Below are positions 32,199-42,668 of a stretch of DNA of 64,000 bases, piece by piece. The notes under the pieces were generated by a model that was given only the letters and a program-made list of their open reading frames with translations, did not search any database and was not told the DNA's origin. Source of the stretch: Sugiyamaella lignohabitans (lineage: Eukaryota > Ascomycota > Dipodascomycetes > Dipodascales > Trichomonascaceae); the NCBI RefSeq assembly GCF_001640025.1, contig NC_031672.1, forward strand, positions 5,828,001 through 5,892,000, read 5' to 3'. The position numbers and the translations under genes are program-made. Position 1 is the first letter of the stretch. Every line of letters starts with the position of its first letter.

Positions 32199-34886
32199 AT
32201 GATAACAAACCACCATTTGTTAGATCAGGTGGGCTCTTCAACGAGAGACCCTGCGTCTGGTCCCAATATAAAGGCCCAGAACCCCGACCACAATCTGGAC
32301 CAAAACATCCAATTTGTATCCAACTCCCGAAGCTCGGATAATGGTATAGCTTATCCTGGACAAGCATTGCTGTCGTCTACTAGATTTGATAGCGTTACTG
32401 ATATTACAGATGTAACTAGTCCGGCCGGTAATAGTGTAGGTAGTGCGACTAGCGGAGGAGATACTGGCTTAACTGTGGAATCTAATAAATCCACATCTAT
32501 CGACCCTGCTCCCTCACTCAATTCAAATGACCGTAAAAATCTAGGCAGACCACGGCAGTCCATGTCGTCAAGCGAGCGCCGAAAGAGATCTCGAAGAGTT
32601 GATCCAGATAAGCGAATTAGAACTGTCATGGCATGTCTCAACTGTAAGAAGAGAAAGAAAAAATGTAACGGAGAAGAACCGTGTTTTTTGTGCAAAGAGC
32701 GCAGGCTCGAATGTATTTATGTTCCAAATGGCTCGCCAAATGACGATACTAGCCCCGGTGAACATGCGAATGGAAAAAGGCTACACAGTCTAGGGATAAC
32801 CAATTCTCGTCAGATTCCTTATAAAACGTATATCAACACAGGAGCTAGAGCTAATAAACAGGCCGACGAGAGTCCCGGACCGAATTACAGAATTGATCCA
32901 CATTTAGACGGCAATGAAAGTAGTCGTATGTTACGAAGTAAAGCAGGAAGACTCCACTTTGTGGGTGAGAGTTGTACATTATCTCTACTGGAGCAGGTAA
33001 GAGTGCTATTTCGACAGACGATAGGAACCAGTTCATTCACTGAAGATCCAGAACGGTTTAACATGGTTGAAGGTCTTCAGCCCAAGCCCAATCATATCCC
33101 TGTACAACTCCCGTCAAGAGAACTGGCAAACAAACTAATCAGCCTTTTTGAATCCAATATCCACAACTCCACTTACATCTTAGATCCTCAAAGATTCTAT
33201 GCTGATGTTGCAGCGGTTTACAACAATCCAATTGCAGCAGACGCCTCTATGCTGTGTGTTATACACCTCGTATTTGCACTTGGATCTATCTTTCTGAATC
33301 TGGAAAGAGGTGTAGCAGAAAGTGCAAAAATCCCATCTTCTGTGTTCTTTAATAGCGCACTTACCTTTCTTGACGAGTCTGTTGTGGATGTGGGCGAGAT
33401 ATGGGTGGTAGAGGCATATTTATTAAGCAGTCTCTATTACGAACTAGTATGTCGAAGAAACTCTTCATGGATCCAGCTTGGAAAGGCTATTAGATACGCC
33501 CAGGCCCTTGGAATGGGTCGACCATGGGCAGACAAAAGTTTTCCATCTGAGGTCCAAGTACATCGACATAGGTTATGGCAGACCCTATATATTTTAGATC
33601 GGACTAAGAGTATTCTGTTGGGTCGACCAATGGCTATTGATAATCGACTGTTTGACAAGGTTTACAAAGAAAGTACTGATTCCAGCAATACCAATTCCTT
33701 GAAAGATAGTTTATCGGCAGCAGCGACTGCTTCCACTAATGAAAAATTCGCCCTTATTTATTTGCACTACGTACGACTGTGCGAGGTTCTTGGCAACATC
33801 TATCATGATATTTATGAGTCCGAGAGTATATACAGCCAAACTGCCCAGACTCTGATAACGAAATTAAAGCAGTGGTCAGCATCTTTCGAACAGATACAGT
33901 CGTTATTTAGCCAGGAAAACAGTCTAATGAAGATGCTTGTTGTTGTGAATATTGTATATTTACATGGAATCGTCCTGCTGACGAGACCATTTCTGTTCTA
34001 CACGGTAGCCAAAAAGGTACAACTAAAAAATACCCAGCTCGACGAGGCGTTGAAGAGTTTTGAAACACTTTCTGTTGCATGTGTACAAGGAAGTATTGCG
34101 ACCATCAGGCTTATTGTGTCAGTATTCAATCAAGGACTGCAGCCTGCTCGATCACCAATCATGGTCTATGCTGTGTTTACGAACGGGACGATATTTTTGC
34201 TGGAAGCGTTTCAATGTCGAGTCACCAACAGTCCATTAGACCAGGGAGTGTCGTGGGCCATATCCAGCTGTCTAAACATTTTATCTAACTACTGTTCGGA
34301 CGATGTTTCGGCGAAGCGATACCATTCCATTCTAATGCAGATGAACAGTGCAGTGTTTTCTGGCTGGCAGCCTCGACAATCGCTTGAGAATGGACAGCCC
34401 GTTCCCGACCAATCGCAGCAGCAACCACAACCACAACAACAGCAACAGCAGCAATCTCTACAAGATACCAGTCTCGGGTCCTTAACAGGATTGTCCCAAT
34501 CAGCACAACAAATAGTTCCACTAAGTGCACCATCGATCTCGTTCAACGGCACACCTCTGACTGGCTCGACACACATGTCTGAACACCCACAACAGGCTCA
34601 ACAACAGTCTCTCCAGCCTGCCGCATTTGAAATTCTGTTCAATCTCAACGATGTCGACTTCGACGAGGCCTTCGACCACTGGTCCTTCACACCACTGGGT
34701 CCCATAATGGCGCCAGCGCCGAATTCCACCAACACCAGCGGTACCAGACAAACCAACTCACTAACAGGCCCCGTAAATGTTGACAGCGACACGACACCCG
34801 ACTCAACCAACGACTCGAACGCCTACGCACGATTCCTCCTGTCCGAATTCGAGCCCGCAGACTCTGTACTCCTATCTGGGTTCTGA
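32199..34886 (+). CDS. Zn(II)2Cys6 transcription factor
   Basis: 895 aa, ATG at 32199. The binuclear zinc cluster is CX2CX6CX5CX2CX6C with C146, C149, C156, C162, C165 and C172, preceded by a basic stretch (SERRKRSRR). The fungal-specific regulatory domain covers about 290-620 (ISLFESNIHNSTYILDP..., RRNSSWIQLGKAIRYAQALGMG, RHRLWQTLYILDR). The tail has a Gln/Pro-rich tract (about 735-760, from CAG/CAA codons) and acidic segments (NDVDFDEAFDHWSF) likely to act in activation. A nuclear DNA-binding regulator; target genes unknown. Divergence from beta-galactosidase makes that gene a candidate target. I cannot assign an ortholog name. Confidence 0.88.
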   Translation: MITNHHLLDQVGSSTRDPASGPNIKAQNPDHNLDQNIQFVSNSRSSDNGIAYPGQALLSSTRFDSVTDITDVTSPAGNSVGSATSGGDTGLTVESNKSTSIDPAPSLNSNDRKNLGRPRQSMSSSERRKRSRRVDPDKRIRTVMACLNCKKRKKKCNGEEPCFLCKERRLECIYVPNGSPNDDTSPGEHANGKRLHSLGITNSRQIPYKTYINTGARANKQADESPGPNYRIDPHLDGNESSRMLRSKAGRLHFVGESCTLSLLEQVRVLFRQTIGTSSFTEDPERFNMVEGLQPKPNHIPVQLPSRELANKLISLFESNIHNSTYILDPQRFYADVAAVYNNPIAADASMLCVIHLVFALGSIFLNLERGVAESAKIPSSVFFNSALTFLDESVVDVGEIWVVEAYLLSSLYYELVCRRNSSWIQLGKAIRYAQALGMGRPWADKSFPSEVQVHRHRLWQTLYILDRTKSILLGRPMAIDNRLFDKVYKESTDSSNTNSLKDSLSAAATASTNEKFALIYLHYVRLCEVLGNIYHDIYESESIYSQTAQTLITKLKQWSASFEQIQSLFSQENSLMKMLVVVNIVYLHGIVLLTRPFLFYTVAKKVQLKNTQLDEALKSFETLSVACVQGSIATIRLIVSVFNQGLQPARSPIMVYAVFTNGTIFLLEAFQCRVTNSPLDQGVSWAISSCLNILSNYCSDDVSAKRYHSILMQMNSAVFSGWQPRQSLENGQPVPDQSQQQPQPQQQQQQQSLQDTSLGSLTGLSQSAQQIVPLSAPSISFNGTPLTGSTHMSEHPQQAQQQSLQPAAFEILFNLNDVDFDEAFDHWSFTPLGPIMAPAPNSTNTSGTRQTNSLTGPVNVDSDTTPDSTNDSNAYARFLLSEFEPADSVLLSGF

Positions 34887-34932
34887 CCCTTTATTTATCT
34901 TAATTAATCCAATTCACACCCTCCCCACGTCC

Positions 34933-35073
34933 CGACTCGAGCGCAGCGAGAGGAGCCACGGGGTCTGGGGCGGAGCCCCAGCCGCCGGAGGCAACACGCC
35001 GGGGAGAAGCTCTGCCTCCGGCGGCTGGGGCTCCGCCCCAGACCCCGTGGCTCCTCTCGCTGCGCTCGAGTCG
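34933..35073. repeat. GC palindrome arms in inside-out order (E21)
   Basis: A right arm (34933-34993, type b) is followed after 18 nt by a left arm (35012-35073, type b). The arms are inverted relative to the usual element, so the TGCCTCC ends face each other and the distal hairpins point outwards. It lies between convergent stops (46 nt after the Zn2Cys6 gene, 133 nt before the bZIP gene). Confidence 0.9.
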
Positions 35074-35206
35074 GGACGTCGTCGGTCCCTACAAAGTGGA
35101 GGTATGCATGTTCTTTTTTTAATAAATAGGCGGTCTCTTTCAACCGTACGAGTACAAAACAAATTTAACTACACAAATAAATAAATAGGGGCCGGCAGGT
35201 GGCACA

Positions 35207-36475
35207 TTAGTTCTGCTCGCCGGTTGGACCGCCAGTGGAGTGTGACGAGTCCGTTTTGGGCTGGTCGTGGCGAGCATATGGGTGGAAGTGTCCGCCCGTG
35301 GGGGAGGTTGGTCTAGCAGCACCGTTGTTGTCACTGCTCTTGAACTCGGGAAGTCCGCGTCGGAACAACTTGTATACAGCAGGTGGCGTGGGCACTCCGG
35401 GCTCATTGACCCATCTCGACTGGAGGGCCAGAATATAGTCTCTAAGGTCGGTGTTCTCTTCGCGAAGCTCTGAAATGGTCTTATGGGCTTGCTTGAGTTC
35501 TTCGACCTTCTGCTCTAAATCACGGATGTAAAGTTCCTTTCTTTGTCTAAAAGCTCTTTGAGCAGTTCTATTTTGAATGGCTCTTTTGGATTGCGACAAG
35601 TTGCGATTGGGTCTCGCCATGACCTTTTCCGACAAATCGTCTCCCTTGTCGGACGAAGTGGGACTGGGACTTGAAACTGCAGAGATAGAGCCAGAGACCG
35701 AGGCAGGCTCAGACTGACCACCGGATGCGGTTGGAGTTCCAATAACAGTTCCACCATGTTGGGCTGAGAGCAGAGGCTGCGGTTGTTGTTGTTGCTGTGC
35801 CACATGGTCGTTGACTGGTGCTGGAACAATTGCCGCAATAGGTGATTGTAACTGCTGTTGATGTTCCTGTTGAGGTGGTGGCAGCTGGTGTTGCTGCTGA
35901 TGCTGTTGTTGGGGTTGTTGATGCTGAGGATGCTGAGGATGCTGGGTATGGGGCTGGAACTGTTGTCCAGATGACTGTTGTGGCGACTGGTGTATCGCCG
36001 AAGATGGTGGGTGTGGTGATACAGGCAGTAGAGGATTCGACGGTGGCGATACCGACTGGTTGGAGGTGGTATTAGTGCCGTTCATAACGTTAGCAATGTT
36101 AGATGAACGCTTACCAGAAGACTCTACAATAGATGGTGTAGGAGTCAACAAATGTGACACAGGAGCTGAAGAATGTCCATGGCCATTAACTCTGTTCAGA
36201 GCAGTTGTGAACGTAGTCACTCCAGGCAAACGGTTGGTTCTCAAAGCCGAGTTACCAATATTGCTGGCGTCTAGTCTTGAAATCAGTTTAGAAGCATCAC
36301 CAGTGGATGATACTGCCGATGTTTCATACAACTTTGCAGAGTCGGGTGCTCCAAATTGTGCAGTTCGCGAAGATGCACCGGCAGTAGGGCCATTCCATGA
36401 GGTAAATCCGCCACCAGCACTTGCCAAAGTATGTCCAGTATTTAAACTATTAGCAGTAGCAGTTGTGTTCTCCAT
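35207..36475 (-). CDS. bZIP transcription factor, Yap/KapC type
   Basis: 422 aa, ATG at 36475. The basic region (about residues 295-315) contains NRTAQRAFRQRKE, which keeps the NxxAQxxFR signature of fungal Yap/AP-1 factors. A leucine zipper follows (LEQKVEELKQAHKTISELREENTDLRDYILALQ). The segment between about residues 130 and 230 is Gln/His/Pro-rich. I see no Cys-rich Yap1-type redox domains, so a redox-sensing role is not supported. The zipper context (VNEPGVPTPPAVYKLFRR after it) resembles KapC-like proteins, which is inference. Nuclear. A 2.8 kb upstream tract hints at complex control. Confidence 0.82.
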   Translation of the reverse strand: MENTTATANSLNTGHTLASAGGGFTSWNGPTAGASSRTAQFGAPDSAKLYETSAVSSTGDASKLISRLDASNIGNSALRTNRLPGVTTFTTALNRVNGHGHSSAPVSHLLTPTPSIVESSGKRSSNIANVMNGTNTTSNQSVSPPSNPLLPVSPHPPSSAIHQSPQQSSGQQFQPHTQHPQHPQHQQPQQQHQQQHQLPPPQQEHQQQLQSPIAAIVPAPVNDHVAQQQQQPQPLLSAQHGGTVIGTPTASGGQSEPASVSGSISAVSSPSPTSSDKGDDLSEKVMARPNRNLSQSKRAIQNRTAQRAFRQRKELYIRDLEQKVEELKQAHKTISELREENTDLRDYILALQSRWVNEPGVPTPPAVYKLFRRGLPEFKSSDNNGAARPTSPTGGHFHPYARHDQPKTDSSHSTGGPTGEQN

Positions 36476-39317
36476 TATATTACCAGGATTATTAGCCTTT
36501 CTGTTCTGTTAAATTCTTTCGTTCTGGTCGCAATGTTGAAAAAGTTACTGCTGACTTTAAAACAGTCGGTTTATTTAGTAGTTGTTTTTCTTTCGTTTAC
36601 TTCGTTCTTGTCGTTTCACTCGTTTCAATCTTCGAACTACTTAATAGTTCGCAGCTCAAAACAGATGATCTGTAATATTTTCAAATGATCTGTAGCCGTC
36701 AAGTGACCTGTAGCTTAAGGTTCTGTGGTGTACCAGTGCCTCAAAACTTTTAATAATCGGTTAGTAAATGTTGTCGTGAAGCTTGATTAATTGTCGAGGG
36801 GGCGCAACAGGCGGATGTGTGTAAGTGGGTAAAAGATTAGGTAAGAACAAATGCAAAATATAACTTCACCAAAAAAAAAATTATTAAGTCGAAATATTGT
36901 GGCAATAATTAGCCATGTAGAGCAAATAGAGCAAAATGGGGCAAATCCTTCAAGCAAGCAAGCAAAAGCGGAAGTGAACTGGAAGGTTCTTGAATTTGTA
37001 GTTTATAATCTCTAATAAATTGAGAGCACAGGTTTCAATATTAGATTGCACATCCACATAAATGCAAAAAATAGAAATTTGGGTCTATTTGCACTTTGCA
37101 TCCATTACTCCACGCTTTGCTTCTCGGTTCCGAATGTTTATTTATCGTGTAATGTACTCACGCCAGCTGATTAGATAATCCGCGGAGTTGTATCAGTCAG
37201 ATGGGTAATACTGGATGCAGCAAGGCACGGCTGTGGAGGGTGCAAGCGGTGCAAGCGGTTGAAAACTTGTGGTCCGCGGAGCTTTGGGTAGTGTATCTCC
37301 GGCCAAACCAAAAAAAAACAAATAAGCTCAATGCTGGTTAGGGGACTGGATAAATCCACTAGTCAATCAACAAAGAGCTGGTTTGTAAGATGTAAACATA
37401 TTGCTGCATGTGATAGTTGGTGGTTTAATGGGTATCACCGCGCGTTTAACAAACAAATACCATGAATCGATGGGTATAGTTTAAGGTGGGCGGCATATGG
37501 TTCTTACCACGCGTTATCTAGTCATTATTGCTAGAATAATGGGTATTTACAAGCATCATACACATCCTGTTGTTCTCAGTTCGATTTCAGATCAATTCCA
37601 GTATTCTTTTTGTATACGAATGTAGTGGAATTACAATCTTATAACACTCAATCAACCAGCCAGAAGTGTTTGTTTGTGTGGAAATCGAGTTTGAACAATC
37701 ATTGTCAACAGATGTACGATGTATGATGTGTTTGTGATGTTTGGGTATGATATACTAAACATATGTACTCTTACCATAACCACACAGCTCACCCCACCCA
37801 ACCCCACCCCACCTCAGTTGCCGCATCATACAATTTGTGTACGTAATAGCACAGTAGCCCATACAGTAGTACTTTGTACTTAATACAGTAAATAAAGTAC
37901 GAAACGGTACATACTGTTCAAATACTGAAGTCTACAGTACGTAATACCAGTACCCAGTACCCCACAATACTCAATAACCAATACAATACAGTACTCAGTA
38001 ACCAGTACCCGTACACTTCAGATGCGTACAGTAAACTCTTGGGTACCTCAGTACCGAAAATCCCTACAGTCTGTACCTCAGCACAGTAAACCCTACAGTT
38101 GAGTACCTCAGAGTACAATTGAGACAATTAAGATCCCACTGTGCCGCACCATACAGTACAATCGACAACCTTACAGCATAGACGTAATACACCATCGCAC
38201 CATGCCATGCGTAAAGTGACATACAGTAAATACAGTACATACATTACATCATCTAGGAGTTCCGATCACGGAGTAGCTTAATACTCCGGGTCCCGGGACA
38301 ACTAACAAGATCTAATGGAATACCATACGACACTATAGCACCGATCCGATTCAATTGCCCCTTGTTCTTTGGTATTTAAATCCTACCCTTCAAAAAAAAT
38401 CCATCCAAAGCTAAATATTGCGACTTCCCTTCTCACCTGCCATGTCTCGGTCAGGTCTCGACCGTGCCTAATCATCCAGTCGGACGGCAAGTCTAGAGTC
38501 TCATACTTACAGTAAAATAATATCCTGTATAAAGTGATTGAGTCTTATCAACGAGGAGTCGAAAACCTCAAGACAATCCACTTCTAATTCAAAAAAAATA
38601 AGATGTAACTGTTGTGAGATCAGGTCAAGACTGTCATATTAAGCCCTAATATATATCTTACACCTGCAGCTGATGAATCGTGCCTAATCCTTAGTCAGAA
38701 ATTAGTTATCGCCATTTGCCATTTCGCTCCAACCATGGTTGCTTTGAATAACAGGCCGTTTTTGATGTTGTGTGAGATAATGCGGCAACTGCGGTAGTAC
38801 ACTATTCCGCGCTCCGATGCCTGGTATGCAGCAATCTAGAAATTAACAAAATCAGACGGTTCTGAGAGTTTCGCCCGGTACCCGGTGGCTGAGACAGGCT
38901 GAGGCAGGCTGAGGCGGGCTGTGTTCGAACTCGGGGATCAAGCATTCGTCTCCGAACAGACGGCTGCAGAATCCCCGGAACAATCTCAGATCAATTCTCG
39001 CGTGGAGATCGCCTTGAACATTAAATTATTCACTTATGTGCTAATATATTACATATGTTTAGATATTTTTTTTGCGTCCACAATAATTTATAAATAATCA
39101 CCGACACATGATCAGTCAATTCTAGCAGCAATAATACCATAGTGATCCAAATTAAGAGGCAAAATAATTATTAATCAATCTGAAAAAAACCTGAATGCGA
39201 CCTGATACTTCATCACTAAACGAATTTCAATGTCAATATCGGTCTGCAGTGCCGATCCATGATCCATGAACCTGGATCACGCTCGACTGTTGTGACCTGC
39301 AACTTCGCGACCGAGAA
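36476..39317. other. Long intergenic tract, bZIP / CxxC gene
   Basis: 2.8 kb with no supportable gene, tRNA or snRNA that I can recognise. A degenerate CAGTAC/GTAC repeat occupies 37845-38130 and echoes at 38220-38245. CTGAGGCAGG-like units occur at 38890-38922. Confidence 0.55.
37845..38130. repeat. Degenerate CAGTAC/GTAC repeat tract
   Basis: More than twenty copies of CAGTA(C/A), AGTACC and GTACCTCAG spaced by 5-15 nt, often in pairs of opposite polarity (GTAC is self-complementary). No fixed unit length. Confidence 0.7.
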
Positions 39318-39887
39318 ATGACCGTGACCACCACAACAACGAGCACCAAAAGACGGCACCACGAAACCGACGAACCTCCACAACAGTCGGCCCCAGCTGA
39401 CACCAAAAAACGGACTGTCCAACCAGTCCCCAGTTTTGCTCAGGGTGAGTCTCACAACCCGTGTCTGCCTCCGGCGGCTGGGGCTCCGCCCCAGACCCCG
39501 CTGCTCCTCTCGCTGCGCTCGAGTCGGTTCCGTCTAGGGACCCAGCAACTCCTGCGAAGCAGGAGCAACCAGGGTCTGGGGCGGAGCCCCAGCCGCCGGA
39601 GGCATGCCCCCCTCCTCCCAACTAGACCACTAACCCCGTCAGCGAACACACTCCGGCTGATTAAACAGGCCCAAATTGACATGCTACGGGGCACGACGAC
39701 CGGACCGGCCCCGAGATCCAGCTCCGAGGATCTGAGCTGTGAAGGGTGTGGACGGGCCATGACCGACGAGTTCATCAGCCCGTCCGAGTACCAGTGCGTC
39801 CACTGTGGAAAGGCTGTGTGCCAGTACTGCTCTGTCCAGCGGCCGTACAACAACAACCTCCTCGAGTGTCTCGAGTGTATTCGGTAG
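39318..39887 (+). CDS. Small four-CxxC protein with a palindrome in its intron
   Basis: Two exons, 39318..39444 and 39643..39887, give 123 aa. The 198-nt intron has 5' GTGAGT, branch CTAAC and 3' GTCAG; codon G|CG is split and the frame continues FAQ-A-NTLRLIKQAQ. Nearly three quarters of the intron is palindrome E22. Residues 1-42 are Thr/Lys-rich and polar. A helix (NTLRLIKQAQIDMLRG) follows. The C-terminus holds four CxxC pairs (CEGC, CVHC, CQYC, CLEC), likely two zinc-binding sites, ending 3 residues before the terminus. I do not recognise the family. Unspliced reading runs on through the palindrome by chance, so the unspliced 189-aa frame is misleading. Confidence 0.75.
   Translation: MTVTTTTTSTKRRHHETDEPPQQSAPADTKKRTVQPVPSFAQGESHNPCLPPAAGAPPQTPLLLSLRSSRFRLGTQQLLRSRSNQGLGRSPSRRRHAPLLPTRPLTPSANTLRLIKQAQIDMLRGTTTGPAPRSSSEDLSCEGCGRAMTDEFISPSEYQCVHCGKAVCQYCSVQRPYNNNLLECLECIR
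39465..39604. repeat. GC palindrome, full, inside an intron (E22)
   Basis: Left arm type b, right arm type a; the spacer has the inverse of the CTGGGACC core (GGGACCCAGC). It starts 20 nt after the 5' splice site and ends 38 nt before the 3' splice site, leaving the branch point intact. Confidence 0.92.
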
Positions 39888-39910
39888 CTTCACGAGGAGG
39901 GGAGGGATTG

Positions 39911-40048
39911 TGCCTCCGGCGGCTGGGGCTCCGCCCCAGACCCCTTAGCTCCTGCTTCGCAGGAGTGGCTGGGACCGTGGAGCAACGACTCGAGCGTAGC
40001 GAGAGGAGCAACCAGGGTCTGGGGCGGAGCCCCAGCCGCCGGAGGCAG
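39911..40048. repeat. GC palindrome, full (E23), between CxxC gene and AP180
   Basis: Left arm type a, right arm type b (GAGCGTAGCGAG variant). It lies 23 nt after the CxxC gene stop and 93 nt before the AP180 stop (convergent). Spacer contains GGCTGGGACCGTGG. Confidence 0.9.
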
Positions 40049-40141
40049 TACCCCGCTCGGGGTGGTTTATTTATTTTAACATTATTTATTAGAAATAAAA
40101 AAAATGCGACGTGGATAATATACGGGTTGGCTACGGCCGGT

Positions 40142-42668
40142 TTAGCGCAGTTGCGACTGCTGGAACTGGGTGTAGACGGGTTGCTGGGGCTGCTGCGGTT
40201 GTTGATACAGGGGTCCGACAGGGCTCGACGAGGTCTGTTGTTGTTGTTGTTGCTGGTTGGGGAACACGGGAATCGTTTGCAGTTTTTCCAGACCACCAAA
40301 GGTTGGCTGGTACTGGAGGGGTTGAGGCTGCTGCTGTGGATTGCTGAGAAGCATGCTCTGTCGGAAGGGATTGCCTCCTGTCGGTTGCATACCCAGTTGT
40401 GGCCGTGGTTGGGCAGCCGCAAATGGATTGGTGCCGGTCGTTTGTGGCTGCATTTGTGGAGCTGGCGACGAAACACTGGTTGATAGAGAATCTGGTGAGC
40501 TGATTCCGCTATAACCGCCAGTTTCCGGTAGAGAAGAGAGTGTGGATGTACGTCTGGCGAATGGGTTGGACGGCTCGCCATCAGATCCCGTATTGAGTCG
40601 TCTGAACGGGTTACTGCCGGTATTTGATCGCTGAAGTTGAACCAATGGCTGTGACTGAGCTTGCGATTGAGCTTGAAGTTGTGCCTGAGCTTGAGCTTGA
40701 GCTTGGGCCTGAGCCTGAGCTTGAAGTTGTGCCTGTGCCTGTGCCTGTGCCTGTGCTTGTGCCTGTGCTTGTGCCTGTGCTTGGGCTTGTGCTTGGGCCT
40801 GTGCTTGAGCTTGAGCTTGTGCCTGTGCTTGTGCTTGTGCTTGTGCTTGTGCTTGTGCTTGTGCTTGTGCTTGTGCTTGTGCTTGTGCTTGTGCTTGGGC
40901 TTGGGCTTGGGCTTGTGCTTGGGCCAATGCCTGAGCCTGTGCTGGATCCAGCACTTGTTGCTGTGTGGTTGGCTGGCCCTGTATTAGCAGCTGTTGGTTG
41001 AAACCAGTAGGGGTTTGCTGGACTCCCCATGGGTTATTTGCTTGAGGACTGATCTGGCCCTGCTGTGCTGCCATTTGTGGCTGTTGTTGAGCAAACATCT
41101 GCTGCTGCTGCTGTTGTAGTCCAAACGGATTGTTCACAGAAACTCCATTAGATAAGGCAATAAGATCAGGCTGTAGTTGCATTTGTGCTTGCTGCTGTGG
41201 CTGTTGGAATTGTTGTTGTTGCGGTTGCGGTTGTTGGTGTTGGTGTTGGTGTTGCTGTTGTCGCTGTTGGTCAAAAGCCTGATTCGCAGAACCGCTTGAT
41301 TGCCCACTTGCTTGTCTATTCGAACTTATTTGACCGTTTCCAGTAGCATTGGCACTGACAGTACCACTTCCTCCGGTTTCTTTGGCTTGCTTCTCCGCCA
41401 GATACTGTCTATGATTGATCTCAAAGTCCGGATCGTTCAGATAATTCTCTAGAGAATCTGTCAAACTGGTTGGAGCATGCTTGATATTTGGAATATGCAA
41501 CTTGGTAGAGTACTCCAGATGCTTGGCTACCTTAAGATAATTAACAACTTTAACCGTCTGCTGGGTAAATAGAGTATAAATTTCTAGAGCATGCTCAGCA
41601 TCTACTTTAGACATTTCAAAGTAATGCTCCAAAACGTTAATCACTCCTTCGTTTAGCACCTGGAATAACGATAGTAAATCATGCACTAATAGTCGAAACA
41701 CTGTTAAAGTAATGTCATCATTGACATCTTCTTCATGGAATCTACATTTCAACAAGGCATCTACTTGAGCTAGTACGCTCTCACACTCTCGTAATAATCC
41801 TTTTTCAACACTCAAGTTGTGAAGTCTTCCAGTACCCGACTTAGTTTGAAACCTGACATAGTCCACTTTAGTTTTCTTAAATTCCTTGGCCCGTGTTTGT
41901 AGATACTTGCCATATCTCACTAGACCGGCTTCCTGTGGTACTTTACCACTACCAGATCTTAATTCTAAACTTCGTGGACGTGCTGCTAGGTATTCGAGAG
42001 TCACATCTCTACATCCCTCACGAATCATTAAATGGATAACAATCAATGATTTATACACAATTGTCCATGCTGAATCCTTCAACCTCGTGGCCAGCGTCCT
42101 CATTACCGTTTCTAAATCTCCATTTCTATCGTCAAAAGTGGCCTGGAGAATTGGTTCAATATACTTTGGTTTGGGTGCTGCCAACTGTTATTTTTGTTAG
42201 TAAACCACAATCTAAATTGATAACTGATTTCTGTCGGTCCTTTGTGTCCATCGTACTTTCAGACCATGTCGACCGGACCTTCCGGCGAAGCTATAACGAG
42301 CTTTACTGAACATCTACTTTCCAGTATGAAAGTATTTATTCATCGCTTCTACCTACTTTAAGCTTGGTAGCACCCTGTTCTAGTTAGTTATCACATTCGT
42401 AAATTTGTATATCATCACTCAATGTCAATCATCAGCCGGTGTTCACCGACAACATGAACAGACCATACTGGAATCACAATCTCACAAAGAATTATGTTCA
42501 GAACAATATCATCTTTTCTATTCAATGGTATTGTCATTCATATCCAGATATTCCAGGATTCAACAGCCTTCTATAACCACACAATACATTGTGGGTTATA
42601 CAGACCCACCATGCCACCTCTCCAAACCATTCACTAACCTTGACTATTTTCTCATAACTACCAGACAT
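40142..42668 (-). CDS. YAP1801: Clathrin adaptor AP180/CALM type (Yap1801/Yap1802)
   Basis: Endocytic adaptor binding PtdIns(4,5)P2 and clathrin at the plasma membrane. Three exons on the minus strand: 42668..42639, 42374..42357 (only 18 nt) and 42184..40142, giving 696 aa. They encode [16 protein letters not shown] and [11 protein letters not shown]..., matching the start of ANTH proteins. Splice signals: GTTAGT...CTAAC...CAG (264 nt) and GTAGGT...CTAAC...CAG (172 nt). The ANTH domain spans about 1-290 ([18 protein letters not shown]). The tail is Gln-rich, with a long (Gln-Ala)n run around 415-520 and NPF motifs (NPFG, NPFR, NPFA, NPFA, NPFR) that recruit EH-domain proteins. Without the micro-exons only a TTG start would be available. 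Confidence 0.92.
40665..40935. repeat. Coding (GCTTGT/GCCTGT)n hexamer array
   Basis: About 45 hexamer units in the AP180 gene, encoding Gln-Ala on the minus strand, with a perfectly regular GCTTGT core near 40815-40890. Length polymorphism is likely. Confidence 0.9.

Noticed and set aside
31960..32367. 135-codon minus-strand frame overlapping the Zn2Cys6 start
   Set aside because: Starts opposite a well-supported gene and has no recognisable features.
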